Shown here: positions 42,046 to 51,331 of the stretch, one piece after another
How the letters are laid out: the number at the start of each line of letters is the position of its first letter
How positions within the stretch are numbered: position 1 is the first letter of the stretch
Source: Phycisphaerales bacterium
GTDB taxonomy: Bacteria > Planctomycetota > Phycisphaerae > Phycisphaerales > SM1A02
Length of the DNA stretch: 64,000 nucleotides
Reading direction: 5' to 3'
Assembly (NCBI GenBank): GCA_030748575.1
Contig: JASMLR010000005.1
Location: 1 to 64,000, forward strand
Program-made: the position numbers and the translations under genes
Notes under the pieces: model-generated
The model's input: only the letters and a program-made list of their open reading frames with translations
The model's database searches: none
Told to the model about the DNA's origin: nothing

Positions 42046-43929
42046 GTGAGCATTCATGGATCCATTCTGGTTGTCGATCCCAATGCGGCCGTCCGCCGAA
42101 TGCTGGAAACTCACCTCGCAGCCCGGGGGCATTCGGTCGCCAGTTGCCGCACCGCCAGAGAGGCCGAGGAACTGCTTGAAGCGGGGGCCTTCGACCTGGT
42201 GATCACCGAAGCCGAGACGCCCGATGGCAGTGGGTACGACCTGCTCCGACGCAACCGTCTCAGCAAGGGGAGCGATCGAACGGCCACCATCATCACCTCG
42301 GGGCGAGATCAACCGGACCGCATCGTCAAGGCGCTTGAGCGTGGCGCGGACGACTACCTGACAAAACCCATCAGTCCCGCCATGGCTGTGGCACGGGCGT
42401 CATCGATCATCGAACTCAAGGCCGCCGGACTTCTGGATTCACACGGCCCGGACATGCTCGACCTGCCACGATTTGACCGCACGCTTCGGGAAGCCTCGGG
42501 CGGTGCCGCCAAGCTTCGAGCGATCTGTGATGCGCTTCGCGATGGCCTCGCCGCAGAACGAGCTTCGGTGTACCGCTTTGAAGCCTCGAGCAATGAACTT
42601 CTGACGGTCGTGGCACACGGCGATGTGCCCGAGTCCGGATCACCTCTGATCCGCATGCCTGCCGAGGAAGGCATCGCGGGCGCCTGCCTGCGGCTGGGGC
42701 ACCTCATCAACATCCCTGATGCGTACGAGGACTCGCGCTTCAACAGGTCGTTTGATGAGAAGACGGGGTTTCGAACCCACTCTGTGCTGTCCATGCCGCT
42801 TCGTGACGAACACGGAGACCTCGTCGGCGTCGCTCAGGTGCTCAATCACGAGCACGGGCCCTTTACGGCAACCGAGGAACTCAAGGCCCTGCAACTGGCT
42901 CCACGGTGCGGGCTCACGCTGGCCGAAGCGTTCTTTGAAGTCGACAAGGGACTGAATCTCGCTGCGACCATCGTCGCGCAGCCGGGAACCGCGACCTTCC
43001 TGCCGACTGCCCTTCCAAGTACGGGAAGCATGTCCACGAGCATTCTTCCCCCGAACAAACTGGTAGACCCGGAGGCGTTCATCGGCACTGAGATTGGTCG
43101 CTATCGGGTCACCGCCGTGCTTGGCACGGGGAGCCAGGGATTCGTGCTACAGGGGCACGACGAACTGCTCGATCGGTCGGTCGCCATCAAACTGCTCGGG
43201 CCAGACTCGGCCCGCATTCCCATGCTTCGCCGTCAGTTCATGCAGGAGGCGCGAACCATGGCGAAACTCGGCCATCCGAACACGGTCGCCATTCACGACG
43301 CCGGGGAGCATGATCGAGCCTTGTATCTGGTGATGGAACAGTGTGACGGTGGCACGTCCTATGGCATGCTCAAACGCGATGGAAAGCTCGACATCCATAC
43401 GGCAACTCGCATCCTGCGGGATGCCTGCCGCGGTCTCGACGCTGCGCATCGCCGCGGCATGATTCACCGGGACATCAAGCCCGACAACATTCTGCTCGAT
43501 GAGAATGGCGCGGCCAAACTCAGTGACTTCGGCCTGGTGCTCGCTCCCAATACCGCGGACATCGCCAGCGGCGACCACATCATTGGCACGCCGCACTACA
43601 TGAGCCCCGAACAATGCGGCAATGGACTGGTGGATCACCGAAGTGACCTGTATGGCATGGGAGCCACGTGGTACCACCTGCTCACAGGAACGCCACCGTT
43701 TGCCGGCACGAACGACATCAAGGAGGTTCTCCGGCGGCATGCCGTGGAACCGCCACCGGACCCACGTGACAGCGTTCCGGACCTGCCTGAAGATGTGGCG
43801 TCCATCCTCCTGGCCTGCATGGCCAAGGATCCGGCTGACCGCTACCAGAGTGCCTCCGAGATGCTTCGCGACCTTGAGGCCGTACTGGCAGCGCTGCCGC
43901 CTGTTGGCGGTTCCGGGGCAGCGGCCTGA
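42046..43929 (+). CDS. Receiver-GAF-Ser/Thr protein kinase fusion
   Basis: 627 residues with three domains: a response-regulator receiver (1-115), a GAF sensor domain (about 140-300) and a Hanks-type kinase (about 345-610). In the receiver, the phospho-acceptor Asp is Glu55 (VITEAETPDG) and the acidic pair is reduced to VVDPN, while the Thr/Ser (TSGRD) and Lys (LTKP) remain. The kinase has GTGSQG, VAIKLLG, HRDIKPDN, DFGL and a GTPHYMSPEQ activation-loop end, so it should be active. GTG 42046 fits the leaderless promoter; ATG 42037 is an alternative that lies inside the -10. A STAS protein follows after 54 bp. Confidence 0.88.
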   Translation: MSIHGSILVVDPNAAVRRMLETHLAARGHSVASCRTAREAEELLEAGAFDLVITEAETPDGSGYDLLRRNRLSKGSDRTATIITSGRDQPDRIVKALERGADDYLTKPISPAMAVARASSIIELKAAGLLDSHGPDMLDLPRFDRTLREASGGAAKLRAICDALRDGLAAERASVYRFEASSNELLTVVAHGDVPESGSPLIRMPAEEGIAGACLRLGHLINIPDAYEDSRFNRSFDEKTGFRTHSVLSMPLRDEHGDLVGVAQVLNHEHGPFTATEELKALQLAPRCGLTLAEAFFEVDKGLNLAATIVAQPGTATFLPTALPSTGSMSTSILPPNKLVDPEAFIGTEIGRYRVTAVLGTGSQGFVLQGHDELLDRSVAIKLLGPDSARIPMLRRQFMQEARTMAKLGHPNTVAIHDAGEHDRALYLVMEQCDGGTSYGMLKRDGKLDIHTATRILRDACRGLDAAHRRGMIHRDIKPDNILLDENGAAKLSDFGLVLAPNTADIASGDHIIGTPHYMSPEQCGNGLVDHRSDLYGMGATWYHLLTGTPPFAGTNDIKEVLRRHAVEPPPDPRDSVPDLPEDVASILLACMAKDPADRYQSASEMLRDLEAVLAALPPVGGSGAAA

Positions 43930-43983
43930 TCAAGGCCCGCCGCTCCTGCTAGAGTGCGGTGTCCAGATGGAGGCAGGCGGGCC

Positions 43984-44352
43984 ATGGGTACTACGGGTGA
44001 AAGTCTGTTTGTGAAGTTTCAAGATGACGCCGATGCCCTCGTTGCATCGATTCACGCGCCGACCATCAGCCAGCGCGAGTCAGAGATCATTTCGACTGCA
44101 CTGGCAGGTGCGATGGCCGACGCGTCTGGTTACAAGTGGCTCGTCATCGATATGCGAGAAGTCACATTCATGAGCAGCATGGGGATCGGCATGCTCGTCG
44201 ATGCCCGAAGCCGCGCGGCCGGACAAGAGATGAAGGTTGTACTCGCCAACGTCGCCACCGAAATGGACCAGTTGCTCCGGATGGTGAAGCTGGAGAAGGT
44301 GTTCGCCATCTGCACCAACGACAAACAACTCAAGAAGGCGCTCAAGCGATAG
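43984..44352 (+). CDS. STAS-domain anti-sigma factor antagonist (SpoIIAA-like)
   Basis: 122-residue single STAS domain. The key segment DMREVTFMSSMGIGMLV holds the serine that SpoIIAA/RsbV-type proteins have phosphorylated by their anti-sigma kinase, controlling partner switching. A GGAGG SD precedes ATG 43984. It follows the receiver-kinase gene by 54 bp on the same strand, so it may be a kinase substrate. No sigma factor, RsbW-like anti-sigma kinase or PP2C phosphatase is in the window. Confidence 0.85.
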   Translation: MGTTGESLFVKFQDDADALVASIHAPTISQRESEIISTALAGAMADASGYKWLVIDMREVTFMSSMGIGMLVDARSRAAGQEMKVVLANVATEMDQLLRMVKLEKVFAICTNDKQLKKALKR

Positions 44353-45799
44353 ACGCTGCCTCGGGTCCGGGGTCGCCTTCTTCAAGCACTTCAATCAACG
44401 CATCAACCGTGTCTTGATCGACGGCGAGGGTTCCGATTGCAACCCGCATGCTCAGGCGGTCTTGAAGCCGGCAGTGTGTGACCGCGAATCGCCCGTCCGC
44501 GTTGACCCGATCGATCACCCGCTGGGTTGCCTGATCGCCGTCCATGTGGTGCACACAGCAGAGGGACAGGCTGCGAGGGGCCGTCAACGCAAGATGCGAA
44601 TGGGCTTCAACGGCCGCCTCGAGCCTCGCTGCAAGCGAGACGTGAAACCGAACCATCTCGGCAATGGCCGACACGCCCGTGCAACGAAGTAGCAGCCACA
44701 GTTTGATCGCGCGAAATCGTCGACCGAGCTGAATGTGCCAGTCTCGGTAGTCAATCACGCCGCCCGAATCGGTCGCTGAGTTACGCAGATACTCGGGCTC
44801 AATCGACATGGCGTCGATGAGCGGGCGACGGTCAGCCACCCACAGGCAGCAACAGTCAAACGCAGCGCCCATCCACTTGTGTGGATTGAAGCTCCACGAG
44901 TCTGCATCTTCAGCGCCCGCGACAACTGGCCCGCGAAGCTCGGGCGCAAGGGCGGCCGTGCCCGCCCACGCCGCATCGACGTGAAGCCAACATTGATGAT
45001 CGCCGCAGATCCTGCCCAGATCCGACACAGGATCGACAGCCCCGCAGCCCGTGGTGCCGACCGTCGCGCAGCAGAACACGGGCCGCCTGCCTGCAGCCGC
45101 GTCTTTCGACATCATCTCCGCCGCGGCCCTCGGGTCCATCGAGAAATCGTCGCGGGTGGGGACCAGCCGCACGTGATCCCGCCCGATGCCGCAGATCCCG
45201 GCGGCCTTCAGTACAGAGGAGTGCGACTGTTCACTGGCATAGACGGCCAGTTCGCCACACGCCGCGGCTCCGCGCTGCGTCGCAGCCCCATCGGTCGCCC
45301 GGTCGCGAGCCGCCACCATGCACGCAAGCACGCCACTGCTCGCGGTGTCCTGGATGACGCCACCACCCGGCCCACCCTCTGCAAACCGCTCCGGCAGTCC
45401 CATGGCCAGCCGAAGCCACTCCAACATGCGGCCCTCCAACTCGGTACAGGCTGGACTCGACGCCCAGAGCATGCCCTGCTGCGCCGTAACCGAGGCGAGC
45501 AGGTCGCCCAGAATTGCATCGGGGTGGGCGTTGGATGGAAACCAGGCGAACCATCCAGGCGCATCCCATCTGACCAGGCCCGGCTCGATCACTTCTTGCA
45601 GATCCGCAAGAACGTCTTCCAGCGGAACGGGGCCGTCCGGCGGCCCGTTCGGCAGACGCGCCGCGAGCTCACCCGGCTGCAGTGGCGACCACGGCGAACG
45701 ACTCCCCGCCGCGCGCATATGCGCCACGACCCACTCGAGAGACTGCTCAACGTGGGCCGCAAACTGCTCCGGAGATCGCCGCCAGGGTTGGTCGATCAT
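44342..45799 (-). CDS. Group II PLP-dependent (aromatic L-amino acid) decarboxylase
   Basis: 485 residues of the aromatic amino acid/tyrosine/DABA decarboxylase family. The PLP lysine is in FNPHKWMG, with HVDAAWAG as the Asp that pairs with the pyridine nitrogen, and an N-terminal PGWFAWFPSNAHPDAILGDLL block typical of the family. The substrate cannot be set from sequence. ATG 45799 overlaps the stop of the M3 peptidase gene as ATGA, so the two are coupled. Its end overlaps the STAS gene by 11 bp on the opposite strand. Confidence 0.9.
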   Translation of the reverse strand: MIDQPWRRSPEQFAAHVEQSLEWVVAHMRAAGSRSPWSPLQPGELAARLPNGPPDGPVPLEDVLADLQEVIEPGLVRWDAPGWFAWFPSNAHPDAILGDLLASVTAQQGMLWASSPACTELEGRMLEWLRLAMGLPERFAEGGPGGGVIQDTASSGVLACMVAARDRATDGAATQRGAAACGELAVYASEQSHSSVLKAAGICGIGRDHVRLVPTRDDFSMDPRAAAEMMSKDAAAGRRPVFCCATVGTTGCGAVDPVSDLGRICGDHQCWLHVDAAWAGTAALAPELRGPVVAGAEDADSWSFNPHKWMGAAFDCCCLWVADRRPLIDAMSIEPEYLRNSATDSGGVIDYRDWHIQLGRRFRAIKLWLLLRCTGVSAIAEMVRFHVSLAARLEAAVEAHSHLALTAPRSLSLCCVHHMDGDQATQRVIDRVNADGRFAVTHCRLQDRLSMRVAIGTLAVDQDTVDALIEVLEEGDPGPEAASIA

Positions 45800-47514
45800 T
45801 CAGGAAGCGACGCGAGTTCAGCCTCGACCTCGGCGACCAGTCGGGCAATGGTGACCGGACCGAAGTCAAAGACGAGCCCGGCCGCTTCAAAGAGTTCCGG
45901 AAGCGGCCTGGATCCACCAAGCGACATGGCAGCCCGATACAACTCGATCGCGCGGGCGGGATCCTCGCGATAGATCATCCACATCTGCAGTGCCCCGAGT
46001 TGAGCGATGCCGTACTCGATGTAGTAGAAGGGCACTTCAAAGAGATGCAACTGTCGGTGCCAGAGCTTGGTGCGTTCTGCTTCGAGACCCTCCCAACTCA
46101 TATCCGGTCCGAATCTCGCGTGAAGCTCAAGCCAATAGACGTCGCGTTGATCTCGGGTGTGATGCGGATGTGTGTACAGCCAATGCTGGAACGCGTCGAT
46201 CGTCGCCACCCAGCACAGCGTCCCGATGACACCCTCAAGATGCTTGCGGCGTGCGCGGCCAGCCTCCTCCTCTGACAGGAATTCGTCAAGGAAGGGGTGC
46301 GCGATCAGTTCCATGCTCATGGAGGCGACTTCGGCGAACTCGATAGGCGGGTGCCTGTAGGCGACCAGCGGTTCATCTCGCGACAACATCGAGTGGAACG
46401 CATGGCCCGCTTCGTGAACCATGGTGTCAACGTCCCGCATCAGACCCGCTGCGTTCATGAAGATGAACGGAAGTCGTCGTCGCTCGCGGTCGTATTGATA
46501 TCCGCCCGGTGCCTTGCCCTTGCGAGACTCGAGGTCGAGCGCATCACCTTCGCGCATAGTGTCGAAGAGTTCGCCGAGGGAGGGGTCCATCCGATGGAAG
46601 ATGCGGCTGGTTCCGTCGATCAACTCCTGGGCGCCACTGAAGGGCTTGAGCGGAGTTCGCCCCAGTGTGTCGACGTCCAGGTCCCATGGCCGAAGCACGT
46701 CAACACCCATGGCTGTCCGGCGGCGCGCATTCATGGCGTGCATGAGGGGCACGGCCTGCTCCCGCACACCCCTGTGGAACGCTTCGCAGGTGGCGGGTGT
46801 GTAGTCAAAGCGATGCTTGGCTCGGAAGGCCCAATCCCGATAGTCATCCAGGTCGGCGTTGTCTGCAATCGTGTTTCGAAGCGAAACCATGGAGTCGAAG
46901 ATCTCGTCCATCCTGTCGGCGTCCTGCAGTCGACGAGATGCGACGACACGAAATGCCCGCTCTCGGACGTCTCGGTCGTTCTCCTGCATATAGGGGCCCA
47001 TCTGAGGAAGCGTCTTCTCTTCACCGTTGAACTCAACGGTCATCGCGCCACAGATCTCGCTGTAGGTCTGGCCAAGCTTGGTTTCATCGACCTCGAGCGG
47101 GATGTTCTCTTCGCGGAAGATGGCGACGTCGGCATCGAGGCCGCGGAGCAGCACGCCGAACCGCTTCGCATCCAGTTCGTCGGCGAATGGGCACTGGACA
47201 ATGCGCCGATCGAGTTTGAAGGAGATGTCCTTGATCCTGGGATCCATGTCCTCAACGAACTTCAAATAGGCGGCCTTGGCCGACTCGTCATCGGTGTGCC
47301 GCGTCATCTCAATGTAGAGCGAAGCCCTGGCCTCGCCGACAGCCGCGTCGAGTTCACTTCGATCAAGAAGCAGTTGCTCCAGACACCCCTTGCACTTCAG
47401 AGTTCGGTCGAGCAGTTGCTCATACAGCGGACCGACGTGCGACCACTGGGCCCCATCAATGTCTGCTGGAACAAAGTCGACGGCCGTGGGGTACGCGGTG
47501 AGAACTGCTGGCAT
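45796..47514 (-). CDS. pepF: M3 family oligoendopeptidase
   Basis: Zinc peptidase of 572 residues, cytoplasmic (no signal). The HEAGHAFHSML motif supplies the HExxH zinc site, with EFAEVASMSMELIAHPFL giving the third ligand region. It matches the M3B oligoendopeptidase F type in length and layout. ATG 47514 is chosen for the GGAGAG SD, rather than the TTG 12 bp upstream. It is coupled to the PLP decarboxylase gene and follows ispE by 13 bp. Confidence 0.9.
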   Translation of the reverse strand: MPAVLTAYPTAVDFVPADIDGAQWSHVGPLYEQLLDRTLKCKGCLEQLLLDRSELDAAVGEARASLYIEMTRHTDDESAKAAYLKFVEDMDPRIKDISFKLDRRIVQCPFADELDAKRFGVLLRGLDADVAIFREENIPLEVDETKLGQTYSEICGAMTVEFNGEEKTLPQMGPYMQENDRDVRERAFRVVASRRLQDADRMDEIFDSMVSLRNTIADNADLDDYRDWAFRAKHRFDYTPATCEAFHRGVREQAVPLMHAMNARRRTAMGVDVLRPWDLDVDTLGRTPLKPFSGAQELIDGTSRIFHRMDPSLGELFDTMREGDALDLESRKGKAPGGYQYDRERRRLPFIFMNAAGLMRDVDTMVHEAGHAFHSMLSRDEPLVAYRHPPIEFAEVASMSMELIAHPFLDEFLSEEEAGRARRKHLEGVIGTLCWVATIDAFQHWLYTHPHHTRDQRDVYWLELHARFGPDMSWEGLEAERTKLWHRQLHLFEVPFYYIEYGIAQLGALQMWMIYREDPARAIELYRAAMSLGGSRPLPELFEAAGLVFDFGPVTIARLVAEVEAELASLPE

Positions 47515-47527
47515 GGGACTCTCCAAT

Positions 47528-48427
47528 TCAATCCGTCATCTCGACACACCCTGACTCGATATCTGCAGGGCGGACGGGGACGGACGGGACATCATGATGA
47601 CTCGTAATCGCCGAAGCAAGCGTGCCCGCCTCAAACGATGTGTCGCAGACCAGAAAGAGTGTGGAGCCGCTTCCGCTGACGTGCAGATCCCGCCCGGCGG
47701 TCGCCTCAACGTGACCTGCAAGCCGCTTCAGATCGGGCGCCACCTCCATCGCGGAGAGGGCAAGATCGTTGAACAATGGCCCGCCGGTGACAGCGGCCGT
47801 CACAGCATCGCTGTCGAGCGGGGATGCCGCTGTTGCGTCGTACCTCTGATACACCGCGCCGGTCGAACAGGACACCTCCGGGAGGATAAGTACGGCCGCG
47901 CAGTCGGGAAGCGTGCATTGCGGTTCTATGCGTTCTCCGAATCCACTGACGATCGCGCTTCCGCCTTCGACGAGGAACGGAACGTCTGATCCAAGGGAGG
48001 CGGCGATGTGGCGAAGTGTGTCTGCGTCAAGGTGAAGGTCGAAGAGTTGGTTGCACGCTCGCAACATGGCGGCAGCATTTGACGAACCACCACCGAGGCC
48101 GCCGCCGACCGGGATGCGCTTCTCCATCCGCAGTTGAATGGGAAGTTGGCGGCCTGTGTACCGCTCCATCGCAAGATGCGCCCGGACGGCAAGGTCATCA
48201 GTCAGCCGCCAGTTGATCTCCGAACGCCGAGGAGCTGACGCATGCCAGTCGATGGAGTACCGGGATATGGAACCGTCTTCGAGTCGCGAGACGTGCAGGT
48301 CGTCCACAAAGTCGACCGTCACCATCCACGAACTGATGGCGTGCATGCCGCTCACTTCATCGGCCAGGTCGACGGACAAGGCCAGATTGAGTTTGGCCGG
48401 GGCGGGTTCAAGCAGCGTGCGGCGCAT
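47528..48427 (-). CDS. ispE: 4-diphosphocytidyl-2-C-methyl-D-erythritol kinase
   Basis: GHMP kinase of the non-mevalonate isoprenoid pathway, 299 residues. The N-terminal PAPAKLNLALSV, the ATP loop KRIPVGGGLGGGSSNAAAML and a C-terminal VSGSGSTLFLV match IspE. The start at ATG 48427 fits the N-terminal motif; the open frame upstream is not family-like. TATCCT lies 11 nt before it. It heads a leftward set ispE-M3 peptidase-decarboxylase. Confidence 0.92.
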   Translation of the reverse strand: MRRTLLEPAPAKLNLALSVDLADEVSGMHAISSWMVTVDFVDDLHVSRLEDGSISRYSIDWHASAPRRSEINWRLTDDLAVRAHLAMERYTGRQLPIQLRMEKRIPVGGGLGGGSSNAAAMLRACNQLFDLHLDADTLRHIAASLGSDVPFLVEGGSAIVSGFGERIEPQCTLPDCAAVLILPEVSCSTGAVYQRYDATAASPLDSDAVTAAVTGGPLFNDLALSAMEVAPDLKRLAGHVEATAGRDLHVSGSGSTLFLVCDTSFEAGTLASAITSHHDVPSVPVRPADIESGCVEMTD

Positions 48428-48473
48428 GACAGACCCACAGGATAGAGTGGCCGGCACGGACAGGAGGGCTCCC

Positions 48474-48858
48474 GTGCCTATTCCATGCACAACGACGTTT
48501 GAGTTTCAGGGCCAGACCATCGTCGAGTACAAGGGGCTCGCTCGCGGCATCGTCGTACGGTCGCCCACGATCAGTCAGGGATTCCTGGGTGGTCTCAAGA
48601 GAATCGTCGGCGGCCGCATCGGCGCGTACCGAGCCATGTGCGAAGAGACCCCGGGGGAAGCACTTCAGCAACTGCGTTGAGCATGCCGCAGGCGTGGGGG
48701 CCAACGCGGTCGTTGGGCTGTGATACGACTCGTCGGAGCTCGTCAATGCCGCCACCGAGGTGTTCTGCTACGGAACGGCCGTCGTCATTCGGCCCGCCAG
48801 CGGCTCAGTTGGCACCCTCCGAGCTTTCGGTTTGGCCAGATTCCTGGTTTGCAGGTAG
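48474..48858 (+). pseudogene. UPF0145/YbjQ-family gene broken by a frameshift and a nonsense codon
   Basis: GTG 48474 with an AGGAGG SD starts a frame whose product (TFEFQGQTIVEYKGLARG, then RIVGGRIGAYRAMCEE) matches the UPF0145 (YbjQ) family. It stops at TGA 48678-48680, after 68 residues. The missing half, ANAVVGL then YDSSELVNAATEV and YGTAVV, continues in the +1 frame. It is interrupted there by TGA 48721-48723 where an Arg codon is expected, and would run to 48858. Two lesions in 45 nt make sequencing error alone less likely. UPF0145 proteins form pentamers of unknown role. Confidence 0.75.
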
Positions 48859-48940
48859 GCTGGGCGCAGCGACACGAAACTTACCTCAACTGACCCTGCA
48901 AGGAAGGGGGTCGGTTCTCGCAAGCAGGGGAGCAATAGAA

Positions 48941-51331
48941 ATGGCACATACGAGAATCTGGACGTTGGGCACTTGGTGCACGGTGGCCTTCTTCGGCCTT
49001 GCGGCGGCGGAGGCCCACGGAGCCGTCCTTTCCGTCGGCGACGGTCAACCCTATGCCACGATTCAGAGCGCGCTTGACGCCGCATCGCCCAACGACACCA
49101 TCGAGTTGTATGAGACGGCCTCCTTTGATGATTTCACTGAACACGTGGAGATCGGCGATCTGGCGATCACCATTCAGGCCGCAGAAGGCGAGAACATCCG
49201 CTGGTCCGGCGGCGCCTTTGCCGCCGTCTCCATCACGGGAGGCACGGGGCAGAAGGTGTTCCTGCGAGACATCGCGTTTGTCGCCGATGGTTCAGGCCCC
49301 GACAGTGGTAGACGAGGCGGCGGAAAGAACCCCGAAGCCGGGGGCTGCGTGTATGCCGACAGCGCGATCCAATTGACAATGGACCGGTGCGCGTTCTCGC
49401 AGGGTGACGCCGTGGGCGTGCCTGGAATGGGCGTGTTCTCATCTCACCCGAACGCCATCGTCATGGTCGATGCGTGCTCGTTCTACTATCTCGATAGCGA
49501 CGAGGATGCCGAGGCTTTCAGCGGGGAAGGCGCCGGCATCTTTATGGTGTCGGGCCAACTCGACGTCCATGACAGCCTGTTTCTGGAGTGCAACAGCCTG
49601 TACGGTGGTGCTGTCGCCGGCGTGTTTGCTGACATCAGGCTCTACCGATGCAACTTCATGAACAATAGCGCCGCCGGCTATGGCGGAGCCGTTTCCCTCT
49701 ATCTCTGTTACTCGCAGGTGGAGGAGTGCTGGTTTGCGGGCAATACCGTTTCGGGCGCCTCTACATTGGGCGGCGCCATTGGCGGCTACGCGTCTGAAGT
49801 TGCGATCGAAGCCTGTGACTTCGATGTGAATCAAGTTGTTGTCGAGGTCCTCGGCGGCCCACTTGGCGGGTGGTCTTCATATGGCGGAGGTGCTATCGGG
49901 ATCCTGCAATCCCCGGGACTGAGCATTGACCAGTGCTCGTTCCAGGCCAATGCTGTCACGACTGTCAGTGAGAATGACATTCTCTACGGCGGGGCGGTCA
50001 TGGCCAGCAGCAGTTCGCTCTCGCTGACAAACTCCTCGTTCTCGACCAACACAGCCGAGAATGGACCTTCGGTTGGCGGTGCCGTATGCCTCATTGGGTT
50101 CGACGATGCCGGCGGGCCCCGCCGCGGCTTGGAAATGACGACGGTGGTGTCTGCATGCACCATGACCGGCAACTCCGCCTCACTGGGTGGCGGACTTGCG
50201 CTGATTCCGGGACCAGGTGAGACCGACTACCACATCTTCCAGATCGATGGGTCGACCTTTACGGCGAATTCGACAACTGGTGGATTCGCCAACATGGATG
50301 ACCTTGAGAATGTCGGTTTGCAAGGCACGCCCACCGGCGGTGGTCTCTTCATCAGTGGTCTGACACTTGGAACCGTACTGACCTCTACGTTCTCTCAAAA
50401 CGACTCGCTTGACTACGGTGGTGGTGCGGCATGTCTACTGGAGGTCGGGGGTGGCGTTCAGTTTGCCAACTGCCAGTTTGATGGGAACATTGCCGGGGAC
50501 CCTGACTTCTCAGGCGGGAACGGGGGTGGCTTGAGTGTCCAGGTCGAGGCCGGTGCAGTCCGAAGCGGAATCACCCTCCTGGGGGGCAGTGACTTCCTGG
50601 AGGTCCTTGGGACCTCATTCACCTCAAACGTCGCGCTGGCCATGGGTGGAGGACTGTCGATCACCAGTAATGCCGGGGGCGGTGGCGAACTCACCAACTG
50701 CCAGATTCGGGGAAACTCGGCTGGAAGCCTTGGAGGGGGTCTCTCCTTCGCGCCCACGGGAGACGACGCCAGCAGCAGTCTGCTCACGCTGGACGGTGTT
50801 GACGTCACCGCGAACAGCTCGTGGATTGGGGGGGGCATCCTTGCCTGGATCGAGAATCCGGTACACCTCGGGGGGACTCCCACAGGCCTGGCCATGGAAG
50901 CCTGCACTGTCATCGCCAATGAAGCGAACGTTAGTGGTGGAGGCCTCGTGCCACTCAACTGTGATCCGTTGGTCATCTCGTCACTCTGGTCAGGCAACAC
51001 GGCCCACATCGAAGGAGATTGCTTCGGCGATCTCTTTGGATCGGAATTCAATTTGACCGCATTCAGCGGCAACACGTTCTGTGATCTCGGTGATGATCCC
51101 TGGGGAGGGTTCGACCCTACGACCCTGCTTGAGAACAACGATGTCACCGATGACTGCGTTGGCTCCTGCCCGTGCGATCTCAATGGCGATGGCGCCGTCA
51201 ACGTCTCCGATGTGCTGACGTGGCTTCAGTTCGATGCAGAGAGTGATCCTCAGGGTGACCTCACAGGCGGCGGTTTGATCGACGCCAACGATCTGATCTT
51301 CCTGCTCGCTTACTACGGCACCAGTTGCTGA
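48941..51331 (+). CDS. Secreted right-handed beta-helix protein with GC-type dockerin-like end
   Basis: 796 residues starting MAHTRIWTLGTWCTVAFFGLAAAEAHG, a clear signal peptide. Residues about 30-720 form a parallel beta-helix: an ATIQSALDAASPNDTIEL opening followed by many short repeats of the Asn/Gly-rich N-x-A-x-x-GGG type, as in PbH1 polymorphic outer proteins. The last 55 residues (CDLNGDGAVNVSDVLTWL, then DANDLIFLLAYYGTSC) carry two EF-hand-like calcium loops, the short planctomycete dockerin-like module thought to mark extracellular or surface proteins. A GGGGAG SD precedes ATG 48941. The ligand or substrate is unknown. Confidence 0.88.
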   Translation: MAHTRIWTLGTWCTVAFFGLAAAEAHGAVLSVGDGQPYATIQSALDAASPNDTIELYETASFDDFTEHVEIGDLAITIQAAEGENIRWSGGAFAAVSITGGTGQKVFLRDIAFVADGSGPDSGRRGGGKNPEAGGCVYADSAIQLTMDRCAFSQGDAVGVPGMGVFSSHPNAIVMVDACSFYYLDSDEDAEAFSGEGAGIFMVSGQLDVHDSLFLECNSLYGGAVAGVFADIRLYRCNFMNNSAAGYGGAVSLYLCYSQVEECWFAGNTVSGASTLGGAIGGYASEVAIEACDFDVNQVVVEVLGGPLGGWSSYGGGAIGILQSPGLSIDQCSFQANAVTTVSENDILYGGAVMASSSSLSLTNSSFSTNTAENGPSVGGAVCLIGFDDAGGPRRGLEMTTVVSACTMTGNSASLGGGLALIPGPGETDYHIFQIDGSTFTANSTTGGFANMDDLENVGLQGTPTGGGLFISGLTLGTVLTSTFSQNDSLDYGGGAACLLEVGGGVQFANCQFDGNIAGDPDFSGGNGGGLSVQVEAGAVRSGITLLGGSDFLEVLGTSFTSNVALAMGGGLSITSNAGGGGELTNCQIRGNSAGSLGGGLSFAPTGDDASSSLLTLDGVDVTANSSWIGGGILAWIENPVHLGGTPTGLAMEACTVIANEANVSGGGLVPLNCDPLVISSLWSGNTAHIEGDCFGDLFGSEFNLTAFSGNTFCDLGDDPWGGFDPTTLLENNDVTDDCVGSCPCDLNGDGAVNVSDVLTWLQFDAESDPQGDLTGGGLIDANDLIFLLAYYGTSC

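Noticed and set aside
48721-48723. TGA in the UPF0145 gene as a selenocysteine codon
   Set aside because: A frameshift precedes it, the expected residue is Arg, and no selenocysteine insertion context is visible.
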